Shown: positions 21,749 through 32,517, counted from the first letter of the stretch. The stretch is DNA of 64,000 nucleotides from Erinaceus europaeus (GCF_950295315.1 NC_080172.1:77953118-78017117); one strand, 5' to 3'. Notes: generated by a model from the sequence alone, not told the origin. A program made the numbers and translations.

Positions 21749-21965
21749 AGCGGCTGGGTGATGGCACACCTGGTTGAGTGCATATGTTACAATGTACAGG
21801 GACCTGATTCAAGCCCCCAGTCTTCATTTGCAGGGGGAAAGCTTTGTGAGTGGTGAAGCAGGGCTGCAGGTATCTTTCTTTCTCTCTCCCTCTCCATCTT
21901 CCCCTTCCCTCTCGATTTCTGGCTGTCTCAATCCAATAAATAAATAAAGATAATAAAAAAGAACC
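21749..21965 (+). mobile_element. SINE-B, full copy
   Basis: Head GGCTGGGTGATGGCACACCT with GTTACAATGT, GGGGGAAAGCTTTGTGAGTG, and the diagnostic end CCAATAAATAAATAAAGATA. A short ATCAG match at both edges is the only TSD hint. Confidence 0.88.
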
Positions 21966-22106
21966 TATCAGTAATTAAATAATTAATCCACTAGACAGTA
22001 TTCCATCTTCATCAACATTTGATAGTGTTATTATTCACAGAACCTAAGGCTTCAGTAAGCATTGGTGTATTAGAGAAACAAGTAAGAAGACTGCATAGAA
22101 AACAAT

Positions 22107-22200
22107 GATATCTCTATTTCATTGGCAATATCTCTATTTCATTGGCAATATCTCTATTTCATTGATATCTCTATTTCATATTCTCTATTTCATTCTCTAA
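22107..22200. repeat. Short tandem array, about 20-bp unit
   Basis: The unit ATATCTCTATTTCATTGGCA occurs at 22,108, 22,128 and 22,148 in register, followed by shortened units ending CTCTATTTCAT. There are about five copies in all, decaying to the right. Confidence 0.9.
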
Positions 22201-22439
22201 TTCATATGGAAGCATTTATGTTTTTATTCATTCATCAAGTATTGTGTATTTACTACATGCCATGAACTTGTCAAATATTAATGATCATGAAACTACTTTT
22301 CTAGGAATGGACTGTGTATTTCTTTTATTCATACATTTAATGTTGATTGAATGCCATGCTTATGTATTAGGTTCTTGGAACACAATATAAACTGCAGTGG
22401 ACCTTACCATTGAAAAACTTTATCTCCAAGAGGGTAGCA

Positions 22440-22595
22440 TTTTTTTTAATATTTAATTTTTAGAGACAGAGAAACAGGGAGAGATACTGAAAGAGGTCAT
22501 AGCACTGAAGCTGTCTGCAATAGACTTAGGACTTGGATCACACACGTAGCAAATCAGCGCACAATCTAGGTGAACTATTTTTCTGGCCCAGGTGG
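22440..22595 (-). mobile_element. Old degraded SINE
   Basis: A T-run is followed by AGAGACAGAGAAACAGGGAG, then GACTTAGGACTTGGATCACA and a weak head, in the order expected for a minus-strand SINE. Too diverged to assign between families. Confidence 0.5.
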
Positions 22596-22984
22596 CATGT
22601 TTTACATACTCAGGAAAGGATGTTCAATTCTATTTAGGCAATCTGTAAGATAAATAAATCCCTCGAGAAGTGTGTGTCTGTATATCTAGAGTGAATCTTG
22701 GCAAAAGAGTGGGTGTTTGTTGGGAATGTAGGTTGGGCACAGGAAGCAAGCAGCATTTTTTAGGCAAAGGGATTCAATAAAAGCACAGACAGGGAGTTAT
22801 AAAACTACATGAAAGAAAAGGAGTTATGATAATTTAGAAATTTCAACAACTGGTAGATAAATTGGGGTCTCATTTCATTTGAAGAATATTTGTTCTTTGT
22901 TTCATAAACTATGAAGAGCCTTCAGAATATATTATGAAAAAGAATTATGCCATCTCTGTTGGCTTTTAAAGATCACCATAATTT
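22596..22984. other. Spacer, nothing recognised
   Basis: No recognisable repeat or coding sequence. Confidence 0.4.
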
Positions 22985-23503
22985 GCCAATGCCCATGTTC
23001 AGTGGGGAAGCAATTCCTAAAGCCAGACCTTCCACCTTCTGCACCCCATAATGACTCTGGGTCCATACTCCCAGAAGGATAAAGAATAGGAAAGCTATTA
23101 GGGGGATGGGATATGGTGTTCTGGTGGTAGGAATTGTGTGGAGTTGTATCCCTCTTATCCTATGGTTTTTGTCAGTGTTTCCTTTTTACAAATAAAAATT
23201 AAGAAAAAAGAGGAATCCGAGTTGGAGCCCATCGCTCCCCATCTGCAGGAGGGTCGCTTCACAAGCGGTAAAGCAGGTCTGCAGGTGTCTTTCTCTTCCC
23301 CTCTCTGTCTTTCCCTCCTCTCTTGATATCTCTATGTCCTATCCAACAACAACAACAGCAGCAATAACCATAATATTAACAACAATAACAACAACGATAA
23401 ACAACAAAGGCAACAAAAGGGAAAAAATAGCCTCCAGGATCAGTGGATTCATAGTGCAGACACCTGAGCTCCAGCAATAACCCTGGAAGAAAAAAAAAAA
23501 GAA
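22985..23503 (+). mobile_element. L1-c 3' end fused to headless SINE-A (chimera)
   Basis: 22,985-23,211 is the last about 225 bp of an L1-c 3' UTR including its own A-rich end (TACAAATAAAAATTAAGAAA). It runs directly into 23,212-23,503, a long-form SINE-A lacking its tRNA head and starting just before the CTCCCCATCTGCAGGAG block, with the usual extension and A-tail. No separate TSD was seen at the join, and no clear outer TSD. Confidence 0.75.
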
Positions 23504-24977
23504 CCTTATCCCCTGAGCTTTCAGACTATTCAAAATCTATACTCGCTTGCTAAATGGCAGGGTTTAAGTTTTTGCCTATTATACATACTTTAAAAATAAT
23601 AAAGTTTCCATGACTTCCCTCCATAATAATTGTTTCAATATCTATGGCTTCATAACATTTGATTAACCTTTATTAGGGCTCTAATCTAATGTTATTCATA
23701 TTATTTTATCTGTAGCATTTGCTGTTAAACTGTGTTGACAGTGACAGTGACTTCATCTCATTTATCACTGCATCTAGCTCTAAATGTAATAGATGGTCAG
23801 TGAAATTTATGAGTGAATGAATCACCACTTATGGAAATAGAAACTGATTGGCCTTATAAGCACTTTAATCTGTTTTCTTTGCAACTATAGCATGTGTAAT
23901 TTTTTTTTGATAAATGGAACTGAAGAAGTTAACTAGCTCCTACAAGATTACACAGCCACAAAGGGGTGACACTTGTATCTGGGCTTTCTCATCCCAGTTC
24001 CTTCCCCTTTCTCTGCATTGCTGAGCCTTCCTTAGAAAAGGTTTTAAAGGAGAAGGAGACTGGGCCCTTCAGAGAAGTATGGAGTAAATGAGATTTTGTC
24101 TAAGAACATGGGAGCTGGGAATAGAGGTGAAAAACTACATCCACTGCCAATTTTGTCTAGAGTAGCCTTGAAAGCTAACATTTTATAAAGACACCAGTGA
24201 GCTCAGATTTCCACGGAGGGCAGGTCAACAGTAATCCTGGTATTATGTGCTCTCAGGCCTGTGACCACAACATCAATGCCAGTGAAAGAAACCTTACAGT
24301 CAGTTTGTGAACTTCTTTTGAAAATGCAGGTGCGTCTGTAAAGAGCCAGGAATATAAGGAGTGTGAGTTACCAGATCAGATTTATTTCAAGAAAGGATCA
24401 TTGAGGTTTGTAATAGTATCAACTGCATTCTAATTTTTTTTCTTAGTCTTGAAAACAAACTGTTGCTGTAGACTTCCAGTGTGATTTTAAAAAATTCAAT
24501 GTTAGTGGAAATAAATGTTATTTATATTGGCTGAATTCATTAAACTTTTAACAATGAGAAGGTAAAGTGGATTCTTAGTAAGTGTTGTAATCATTAAATC
24601 AGTCTAATTAGGCATCTACCCTCTGCTAATTTTAGGGCAAGAGATATTTCACTTTGTTTTTGTCATGGTGGTATATCAGGCTAAGAAAAAAAAATAGATG
24701 AAAGAAAGAAAGAAAGAAATGAAAAATAATGGGGAGAAAAATGAAAGGATCTAATGGAAACAAGACTTTTACCATGTACTATAAATAGAAGAGGAAGCTG
24801 GTAAAATTGCTCCTTGGATAGTTTTTTTGTTTTGCCATGTAAGTACCCGCTTTGTATCTAGTCTCCATCTCATTGAAGGAAGCTTCAGTGCTGTGGACTT
24901 TCTCATTCTCTCTCGATTTTTTTTGTTTCTACCTAAACAAATGAAAAGAAATTAAAAGTAAATATAAAACTTCAAAT
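23504..24977. other. Repeat-poor stretch with a probable MIR
   Basis: About 23,905-23,985 (AGCTCCTACAAGATTACACA) resembles the core of an ancient MIR SINE on plus. A GAAA microsatellite lies at 24,697-24,722. The rest is unassigned; no exon-like frame. Confidence 0.45.
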
Positions 24978-24989
24978 GCCCTCTGCCTC

Positions 24990-25260
24990 ATCTTTTTTTT
25001 TTTAGAATATTTATTTATTCCCGTTTGTTGCCCTTGTTTTATTGTTGTAGTTATTGATGTCTTTGTTGTTGGATAGGACAGAGAGAAATGAAGAAAGCAG
25101 AAGACAGGCTGGGGGAGAGAAAGATAGACACCTGCAGACCTGCTTCACCGCCCGTGAAGCGACTTCCCTACAGGTGAGGGGCCGGGGGCACGAACTGGGA
25201 TCTTTATGCCAGTCCTTGCACTTTGAGACAGGTGCGCTTAACCTGCTGCGCCAGACTCCA
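24990..25260 (-). mobile_element. SINE-A (short form), full copy
   Basis: Minus-strand copy with CTGCTTCACCGCCCGTGAAG and head GGTGCGCTTAACCTGCTGCG. TSD GCCCTCTGCCTC at 24,978-24,989 and 25,261-25,272. Confidence 0.93.
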
Positions 25261-25272
25261 GCCCTCTGCCTC

Positions 25273-28200
25273 TTGTATCCAAAATAAAATTGATTGAGTG
25301 CCTTTGGAATGTTTCTTTTCAGGATCTCTAACAGGTGTGTGTACATTGTATTTAATAGGGAAAGTTAAAAGATGATATTGAGCTAAATGTTAAGCCTCCT
25401 TTCTTGATAGCACTTAAAGTTTTAGGATTTGTTACTGTGTTGCCTAATAAATATTAGGTGCATTGGAGTCTCTGACAAGGTCTCTGTGAGTTCTCTAATT
25501 GTATACTAGCAATTCATTACAAAAATCTTGTATTTGGTTGCTTAGTTATATATCCTAGTACAGACATTTTCTTTCAAAAATCTTTGGGAGGGCAAATGCT
25601 ATTATATACAATGACTATCCTTATAAAAGAAGTCACGCAATATTGTCAGATCTTTTCATCTTCTTGTTCTCCCTTTGTCTCACTTCATCCCCCCCCCCCC
25701 AAATCACTTTATTGTAGGAAATAGTAATTTACAAGACAGTCTGTTTCACACGAGTATGGTTTCTTATCTTCTTATGATTGGTGTCTATGTACCTATTACA
25801 TCTCTAACTGAAGGCCTCCTTCTCCACCACCTTCCTTCATTACTTGGAACACATCTTGACCCTATTCTTTCTTTTAATGACTTTTTTCCCTTCATTGCTT
25901 AGTCACTCATCTACAAGAAACAAGGACATAGTGACAACAACAAAGCCTGTTTGGCCAAATGACCTTCAATGTCTTATCTTTTTTTCTGGTCCCATTCTAT
26001 GATGACAGAATGGAAAATTTTTGAGAGCAGGTACTGAACTTATACATAATTTATATTCCAAATGGGACATCTTTTGGATATTTATTAAATCTATTCACAA
26101 AGCATTATAAAACTTCAATGTAATGGACCCAGAAATGCTCGTTCTTCTCTCTTTTTATTTTATTATTATTTTTCTTTTATAGTTACAAGTGTTAATAGGA
26201 AAAGGTGGGGGTAGTCACTTAGGTGGGGAAAGACATTTCTCTAAATGTCAATACTTATGAAACGCCACTTTAAACCTTTATAAATGATTATCTTCTTCAG
26301 TACTGATGAGGCAGTTTCACATTGCTGCTCAATTTATTTACTCAGGAGACCAATTTATTTCACTACCTCTGTACTAACTGTTTGCATTGACATCTAGGTC
26401 TGCTTTGAGCAAGCAACTGTGACAAGTTGTTTATTGAACTGTAAACAGGTATTGTCTGAATCTAAACAATAGCTTTATCTAATTAGGAGACCCTGGGCAT
26501 CATTTTAGCCCCATGTGGCTATTCTAATCCAGTCTAGCATCCCCTGCAGATTGCTGAAGCCTTTTAAAAGCTTGCTCACATTAAAACCCTTCACCACAAA
26601 GTGAAGAATAATCTTTATTTTGTCCTGTAACTTTACATACTGGTGTTTTGTGCAAAAAAAAATAAAAAATAGACTGAGTGTAATAAATTGAGCAAGGGTG
26701 GCTCCATTTAGAATGATTGAATAAGAAAAGGAAAACATGAATGAAAAAGAAAAAAAAATTATAAAGACAAACTGGGTCTGTTGCTTAGGCTGTAAAAATG
26801 TCTTGTATAAATCAGAAAACATTCTTCTACCAGAAGGGAACTGAGTGACATGATGGTGATAGGAGTTTTCAGACAAAAATGCAGGTATGATTATAGAAAG
26901 CATAATAGGAGAGCTGAGGGGGAGGAGAAGTTAATTTTCTGGACTCAGATTAAAATAGGATATGTTTTGAAAGCACTTGGGAACCCTCATCTTACCCACC
27001 ATTGCTTTGTGTATGAAGATGCTAATTGGGTGCAGCAATCAATGTCTTTTGTTTTCAGCTCTCACCAGTTTTCTGAGAGGCTTTGCCCAATACTGGAACA
27101 AGAACTCTTAAGGAAGCTTCACTTTCAGTAGCTATTATTATTATTACCATTTCCTCACAGAAGGGGGAATTAGTCACAATTCTGACAAAAATGAAGTCAC
27201 TGTAGTGAACTTTTCAAATATGAGGTAAAACGTAGAAATCTTTGAAAAAAAATAGATGCCCCACTGACATACATGAAAATGAAAAAAAGCTGTATCAAAC
27301 CAAGCCAGGCAACAAGGTAATTTCTTTCTTCTTCTTCTGTATAGATACTGTTTACTTTATCATAAAACTGGATTTTCATATATATTTTTTTTCTTGTCTC
27401 TCCTTAGGCATTGAGAGTTGCCTTTTTGGTTGCTTCCTTAATGATTTGTGTAATTGGTTTCACTCACTGAGGCCCAATTGGTAGGTTCATTGTGAGTGCC
27501 TCATGAAATATGAATCTATTTAAAAATTAATCATAAATCAATATTAATTCAATAAAATATTTTAATCTGAGGTATGAATATTTTATACTTTCACCCAGAC
27601 ATGCAGATTTCAAAAGCCGTTTTCATGTTTCTGACAGGCTGTCCGGTTTTGCTAGGATGACATGGAAATATTCCTTCTCATACTGTGAGGCCTCCAGGCT
27701 CTCTCAGTGAAAGCCACCCAGGTCAGTGGTTATGTTTATTCAAACTGCTGAAGGCATGCAAATGAGATGCGTGCTGCAGAGCAACTCAGGAAAGTTTATC
27801 TTGTTTAATCGAGTTTATAGTTTCTCTGGTCTCTGCCTGGAATACTCTTAAAGGGAGTCTCACACAATCTTATAGGTTAATTCTTGTTTACACCAGGTTT
27901 GACTCATATCAGACCTGGCATGCTGAGGCACCTGAAGGCTGTCCCTGACAAGGGTCTGTAAAGAGATGGACTGCCACCAATCTAGGCAAAATGAGCCAGT
28001 TGCACCCAGTTGATAAAACTAGAGATTTACTGAAGTAGACAGGCCAGAGTTTAAACAGGCTTCTTTCTCTACTGAAACCCTGTCTGTCACTTGAATCAGT
28101 CATCTCCCCTGTCAGGCATCATCAGCTAAAACAATGGAGTGGTGTCTGAATTTAGCTGAAAAGAGGGCAATGTCAGATAGCAGATAGGAATGTGTTATCT

Positions 28201-29425
28201 CCACCAATGGAGTGGGGGTCTCTTCGAGTTCTGAGAAGGTGGTTTCTACTCCAGGTGCAGAATAAAGTCATAAAGACTTTAGAGCTAAAGTAATGATAAT
28301 GAATTAGGAAGGAGAAAATGGTTTCAGTACTGGTTCAATTCAAGAAATGGTAGGTAATGGCTAAAACAATAATTTTCCTCCTGTTGGGGTTTCTACCTTC
28401 ATTTGTCTTTAGTATGCCTGTGCTACCTGATGCTTAAACTATGTTGCTAGATGGAAATACGTTCCCAAAGAAGAAAATATGAGCTGAATGCATTAAAAAT
28501 TTGTTGGCTGTGGTTTCTTCTTAAGGGAGCAATGGTAAATGAGGCAATTGAATTACTGAATGTTTTCTGTGCATGGACTAAGCCCTGGAGAACAAGCTTA
28601 TATAGGTTAGAATAGCCCCAAACTAGGAAGCAGATATTATGAACACAGCAGAGGATTTAAATAAGATGCCTAACAGAAAAAGAATCAAGTCCTTCTCAGT
28701 TTTGTGTGTCCCCAGAGCCCCATGTGGAGCCTCATGTATAGTAGACCCTCAATAGATATTTTGCTGAAGGAATGAATATGTATATATTCATTTTTGACAG
28801 TTATTTAATTTGCCTTTGCAGTGTTCTCTGGACACAAAACAGTGGCCTAGAATGATATATATGCTTAACTTTTCAGTAATTTATTATTGTAGTTTCCTTT
28901 AGGAAGAGAAAGTTGCAGCTTTGTAAAAATGTATTGCTGCTGTATATTGAAGCTAAGGGAATGTCACAGCATCAATCAGTTCCCATGACAAGACTCTCTC
29001 TTCTGCGTGTGGGAGGGCACTGGCAATAAATGTTCTTTCTGAGGTGTCCCCAGACACTGATATTACTTTTTTTTTTTCATTTTTGCCTTATTTGAACAGT
29101 TGGTTTATTTCTGAGTGTACCTGAATGAGTTCCTTGGTTCTTTTTTACCTTGGTTCTTGGTTTTCTTTTAAGTAAGAGGTGTGCATAAGTCCACACAGAC
29201 TGGTCTAGGTATGCTGCTAAGTCCGAAATGGCTTCATAGGTTGATCGATTGTTTTGTTTTGTCTAAGATTGTCTCAGTTCTAGTACAGAAGGTCACATAA
29301 CCTAGAACTACTCCAGGCTCCCAGGCTAAGAAGAACTATCTGTCATCTTAACACTGACTTTGAGATATCCCATCTTTGATCTTTTTGTTGCTGTGCAATT
29401 CAGGTTAACATTAAACTTTTAGATG
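25273..29425. other. Four-kilobase repeat-poor stretch
   Basis: The longest part of the window without a recognised recent insertion. It contains a C-run at 25,690-25,700, an octamer-like ATGCAAATGA at about 27,757 and scattered T-runs (29,067). Short frames (for example 27909-28103 minus) show no recognisable family. It may hold old unrecognised repeats or conserved non-coding DNA. Confidence 0.45.
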
Positions 29426-29441
29426 CTCCCTTGAGTAGTCT

Positions 29442-29790
29442 TTTTTTAATTATCTTTATTTATTTATTGGATAGAGACAGGCAGAAATCAAGAGGGAAGG
29501 GGGAGATAGAGAGGGTGAGAGACAGAGAGACAGCTACAGCACTACTTCACCACTTGTGAAGCTTTCCCCCTGCAGGTGGGGACCAGGGTCTCGAACCCGG
29601 GTACTTGTGCACTATAACCTGTGCACTCAACCAGGTGCGCCACCAACCGACCCCCAAAAACAGAGGAGTGTCTACACAGGAAATTCCTTTAAAATATTTT
29701 TTAAGACTTTATTTATTAAGCAGAAAGATAGGAGGAGAGAGAAATCAGACATCACTCTGGCACATGTGCTGCCAGGGATGGAACTCAGGA
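29442..29790 (-). mobile_element. Composite insertion: SINE-B plus SINE-C-like piece
   Basis: 29,442-29,655 is a good minus-strand SINE-B (GGAAGGGGGAGATAGAGAGG, CTGCAGGTGGGGACCAGGGT). 29,700-29,790 is a minus-strand SINE-C-like fragment with its own A-rich end, separated by about 45 bp. One 16-bp TSD encloses both (CTCCCTTGAGTAGTCT at 29,426-29,441, CTCCCTTGGGTAGTCT at 29,791-29,806; one mismatch). Confidence 0.8.
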
Positions 29791-30071
29791 CTCCCTTGGG
29801 TAGTCTAAAACTTCTCATACATATTCATCTAACAATTAATGGACTTTTAAATTAGTTACCATAAAAATATTTGGCATAGGAACCATAACTTGCTAGTAGA
29901 GCCAGGTTGGCAATGCTTTCACAATGAGAACACTCTAGCTCCACTGGTAGAATCAGGTCTTAAATCCAGTCTTCATCTTTCTCAACATTCTTGTGAGGGA
30001 CACTTTATAGTTAACAAAGATTAAAATTATTAACTGTGGATCCATACTCCCAGCCTCCCTCTCTCTTTCCT

Positions 30072-30524
30072 TGTTGGGTAGTATGCCACTTCCCCCTGGC
30101 TTCTGCTTAACCATATGCCTATACAGGGATTTACTGATCCCATTCAAAGCTTTGGTCTATTTGCATAAATCACTTTTACATTTACATAAAGCACTCCCTC
30201 CAGGGCATTGGTGGTTCAGTGATAGGATTCTCGCCTGTTCCGCCCCCTCCTTGTCACACTCTGATTTTCACCAGTCACTTTTCTCTCCACCCTCTCTATA
30301 TCACATCCTGTTTCCACCCTACTTGGAGAGTATAAAAACAGCTGCTCTTCTGATTAAAGACACTTGGAAATTGCTTTCCGGCTCCGAGAGTTCCCGAGTG
30401 TATCTCCTGCGGAAGTTAGTTCCTGATCCCTCTCCCACACAGCAGCCTAGATCGGCTCCAGTTGAGTTCTCTCCAAGCCAGAGAGCACTAGCTCAGGAAG
30501 AAGTACCCTCAGGCTATCCCGGCA
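30072..30524 (+). mobile_element. Solo LTR, ERV class II type, with tRNA-like insert
   Basis: A 453-bp LTR, TGTTGGGTAG ... CTATCCCGGCA, with 6-bp TSD TTTCCT at 30,066-30,071 and 30,525-30,530; removing it restores continuous L1 3' UTR. TATAAAAACAGC at 30,331-30,342 is the promoter and ATTAAA at 30,353-30,358 the likely polyadenylation signal. The R-U5 part (GAGTTCTCTCCAAGCCAGAG) is related to the 18.9 kb LTR, but U3 is different. Confidence 0.88.
30205..30237 (+). other. tRNA-Gly 5'-half-like segment in LTR U3
   Basis: 33 bases starting GCATTGGTGGTTCAGTG match the 5' half of mammalian tRNA-Gly (GCC/CCC type) at 31 of 33 positions as I recall that tRNA. They include box A (TGGTTCAGTG) and run into the anticodon loop. 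The 3' half, box B and a CCA-side stem are absent, so this is not a tRNA gene. Confidence 0.75.
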
Positions 30525-31124
30525 TTTCCTTAGTGGGGCGGGGTTCAGGGGAATCAGCATTCCAGGACACATTGGTGGGGTTATCTGTCCAAGGAAGTCT
30601 GGCTGGCATTATGCTAGCATCTGGAACCTGGTGGCTGAAAAGAGAGTTAAGATATAAAGCCAAACAAATTGTTGACTAACTATGAACCTAAAGGCTGGAA
30701 TAGGGGGGTTTCCTCTGTTTTATAGATAGTTAGTAGACATATTTTAGTTATATTCCAAAGGGCCTGTGTCTATACTAGTTTTTTTTTTTTTTTTTCACCC
30801 TGAGCCTGAAATCTGATATGCAAGTGGATCCAAGTTATTGTCTGGGGAGATGTTCGGTGGGGAAGCAATTACAGAAGCCAAACCTTCCACCTTCTGTACC
30901 CCATAATGATCCTGGGTCCATGCTTCCAGAGGGTTAAATAATAGGAAAGCTTTCAAGGGAGGGGATGAGATACAGAGTTCTGGTGGTGGGAATTGTGTGG
31001 AGTTGTACCCCTCTTATCCTATGGTTTTTGTCAGTGTTTCCTTTTCCATTGCATCACCTCCTGGATCATGACAGTGTTTCCTTTTTATAAATAAAATTAA
31101 AAACAAAATTATTAACTGTGGAAC

Positions 31125-31378
31125 AAGTGGTTATACCAGTACCTAGTAGAGCACAAAGTTAAGATTCATGAAGTCCTGGGTTCATTCTTTTTGGGGAGTA
31201 GAAGCTTCACAAACATCGGTAAGTGCTGTAGGTATCTCTCCTCCATATCTCTCTCTGCCTCGTTTTGTTTCTCACTGTCTATCAAAAAAAAAAAAAAGGA
31301 AAGAAAAAAAAATAAGGCCAGCAGGGATGGTGGAATCGGATAGTCATTGAGCCTCACTGATTATCCTGATGGCAATAA
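31125..31378 (+). mobile_element. Older long-form SINE, diverged
   Basis: Head-like CAGTACCTAGTAGAGCACAA, a box B-like GGGTTCATTC, a CT-rich body, an A-run (31,281-31,312) and the long-form 3' block ending CCTGATGGCAATAAATAAAG. TSD not clear. Confidence 0.65.
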
Positions 31379-31544
31379 ATAAAGCTATTGCCTGTAGTAT
31401 GTTTAGATTAAGGAGTTGATTATTAGTGCTTTCCCAACATATAATTACTTCTGCTGGGCCAAGGATCTAACTTCATTCTAACTTCCCCAGAATTGAATTC
31501 TGTGGGGATATAGGGTTTTTTTTTTTCTTTTTTAGCTTTGGAGG

Positions 31545-31757
31545 AGCTAATTGGCAATGATGATATTAATGGGTAGCTTCACATTTGTAGTGCTTTCTGG
31601 GATGCATTGGATCGACCTTCCCATGGTGCATCCCGTGAGTACCCATTCATTGGGGAAACTGACTATCCTTCCTAGCCGACTGAATCCACATGGATCCCAG
31701 TCACTTTCAAAGCCATTAACTGGCTACGGAAGAAGGGCAAACGCTAGAAGAAGAAGA
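31545..31757 (+). mobile_element. Short Vingi-derived element, probably non-autonomous
   Basis: The 3' end (GGCTACGGAAGAAGGGCAAA, CGCTAGAAGAAGAAGAA) is the same as the Vingi 3' end at 11,381-11,425, including the stop codon and GAA tail. The roughly 150 bp before it do not match the 11.4 kb copy. An internally deleted derivative keeping only the terminal codons would look like this, and such families are reported for hedgehog Vingi. The left limit is uncertain and no TSD was found. Confidence 0.6.
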
Positions 31758-32077
31758 ACTCACTTTCCCTGTGTCTCCACCTTCTCCCAAATTGTTCAGA
31801 TTTTTGTTCTGTGTTTAGGTGTTTGTGTCTCTGTAAATATTTGCATAGACAAGAGCAGGGGCATATAGTGACTCTTGTGCATATACTTTAATTTTATTAC
31901 TATTTATTTAATAGTTAGTAAAATTTCAATCATAGTTTAAAAATCACCTATGTATCTAGCACACTTCATAAGCTTCACTCAGACTCCCTAAACATAATTA
32001 GAATTAATTTACAAAAAGTATCTAACCTGGATTTTTTTATTTTTTAGAAAAAAGTGTGTTAAGAAAATTTATTTTAG
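31758..32077. other. Spacer, nothing recognised
   Basis: AT-rich sequence without recognisable repeats. Confidence 0.4.
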
Positions 32078-32356
32078 GAGGCCGAGCCATGGCACACCCA
32101 GTTAAATGCACGTAGCACTAAGCGCAAGTACCTGAAGGATCCGGGTTCTAACCATTCTAACCACCCAGCTTCCCATCTGTAGGGGAGAAGCTTTACAAGC
32201 TTCGAAGCAGGTATTTATCTTTCTCTTTTCCTCTCTATCTCCTCCCTTCTCAATTTCTCTCTGTCCTATACAGTAAATGGAAAAAAAAATGGCTGCCAGG
32301 AGCAGTCGATTCATAGTACCAGCACCAAGCCCCAGCAAAAGCCCTGGAGGTAGTAA
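32078..32356 (+). mobile_element. Long-form SINE-A relative
   Basis: GGAGGCCGAGCCATGGCACA head, GGGGAGAAGCTTTACAAGCT core, CT-rich body, A-run, then ATGGCTGCCAGGAGCAGTCG and GCCCTGGAGGTAG. The direct join of body to A-run differs from the CAA-rich SINE-A and defines a related subfamily, also at 31.1 and 36.0 kb. Confidence 0.82.
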
Positions 32357-32404
32357 AATATGTATGTCAAAAGAACAGAAAATAAATTTACCTAGGAAAT
32401 AGCA

Positions 32405-32466
32405 CCCCCACCAAAACAAACAAATAAACAAACAAACGAATGTGTGTGTGTGTGTGGGGGGGGGGT
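32405..32466. repeat. (CAAA)n, (TG)n and G-run
   Basis: CAAACAAATAAACAAACAAA is followed by a TG run and ten Gs. This is the likely decayed, expanded tail region of the SINE just before it. Confidence 0.85.
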
Positions 32467-32517
32467 CCTGGAAAGAAACTAAGGAAAGAAATGACTGACA
32501 TTTTTTTCATATGACAG

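Larger units (their letters stand above)
30041..31104. mobile_element. L1-c 3' UTR, twin-primed, with nested LTR
   Basis: A perfect 18-bp TSD (AAAATTATTAACTGTGGA at 30,023-30,040 and 31,105-31,122) encloses an inverted segment (30,041 to about 30,853, minus) and a sense segment (about 30,854-31,104, plus). The inverted part ends at the L1 position GGGAGTATGGATCC, and the sense part starts a few bases further on (TTCGGTGGGGAAGCAATT), so together they form one collinear L1 3' end folded by twin priming. An A17/T17 run at 30,780-30,797 lies inside the inverted part. A solo LTR interrupts it at 30,072-30,524. Confidence 0.88.

Noticed and set aside
22107..22200. CRISPR array
   Set aside because: Units are directly adjacent with no spacers, and the sequence is mammalian.
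30205..30237. A functional tRNA-Gly gene
   Set aside because: Only the 5' half is present; the T arm, box B and acceptor 3' strand are missing.
30071..30679. 202-codon plus frame
   Set aside because: It crosses a solo LTR and antisense L1 3' UTR; no family resemblance and no conserved start.
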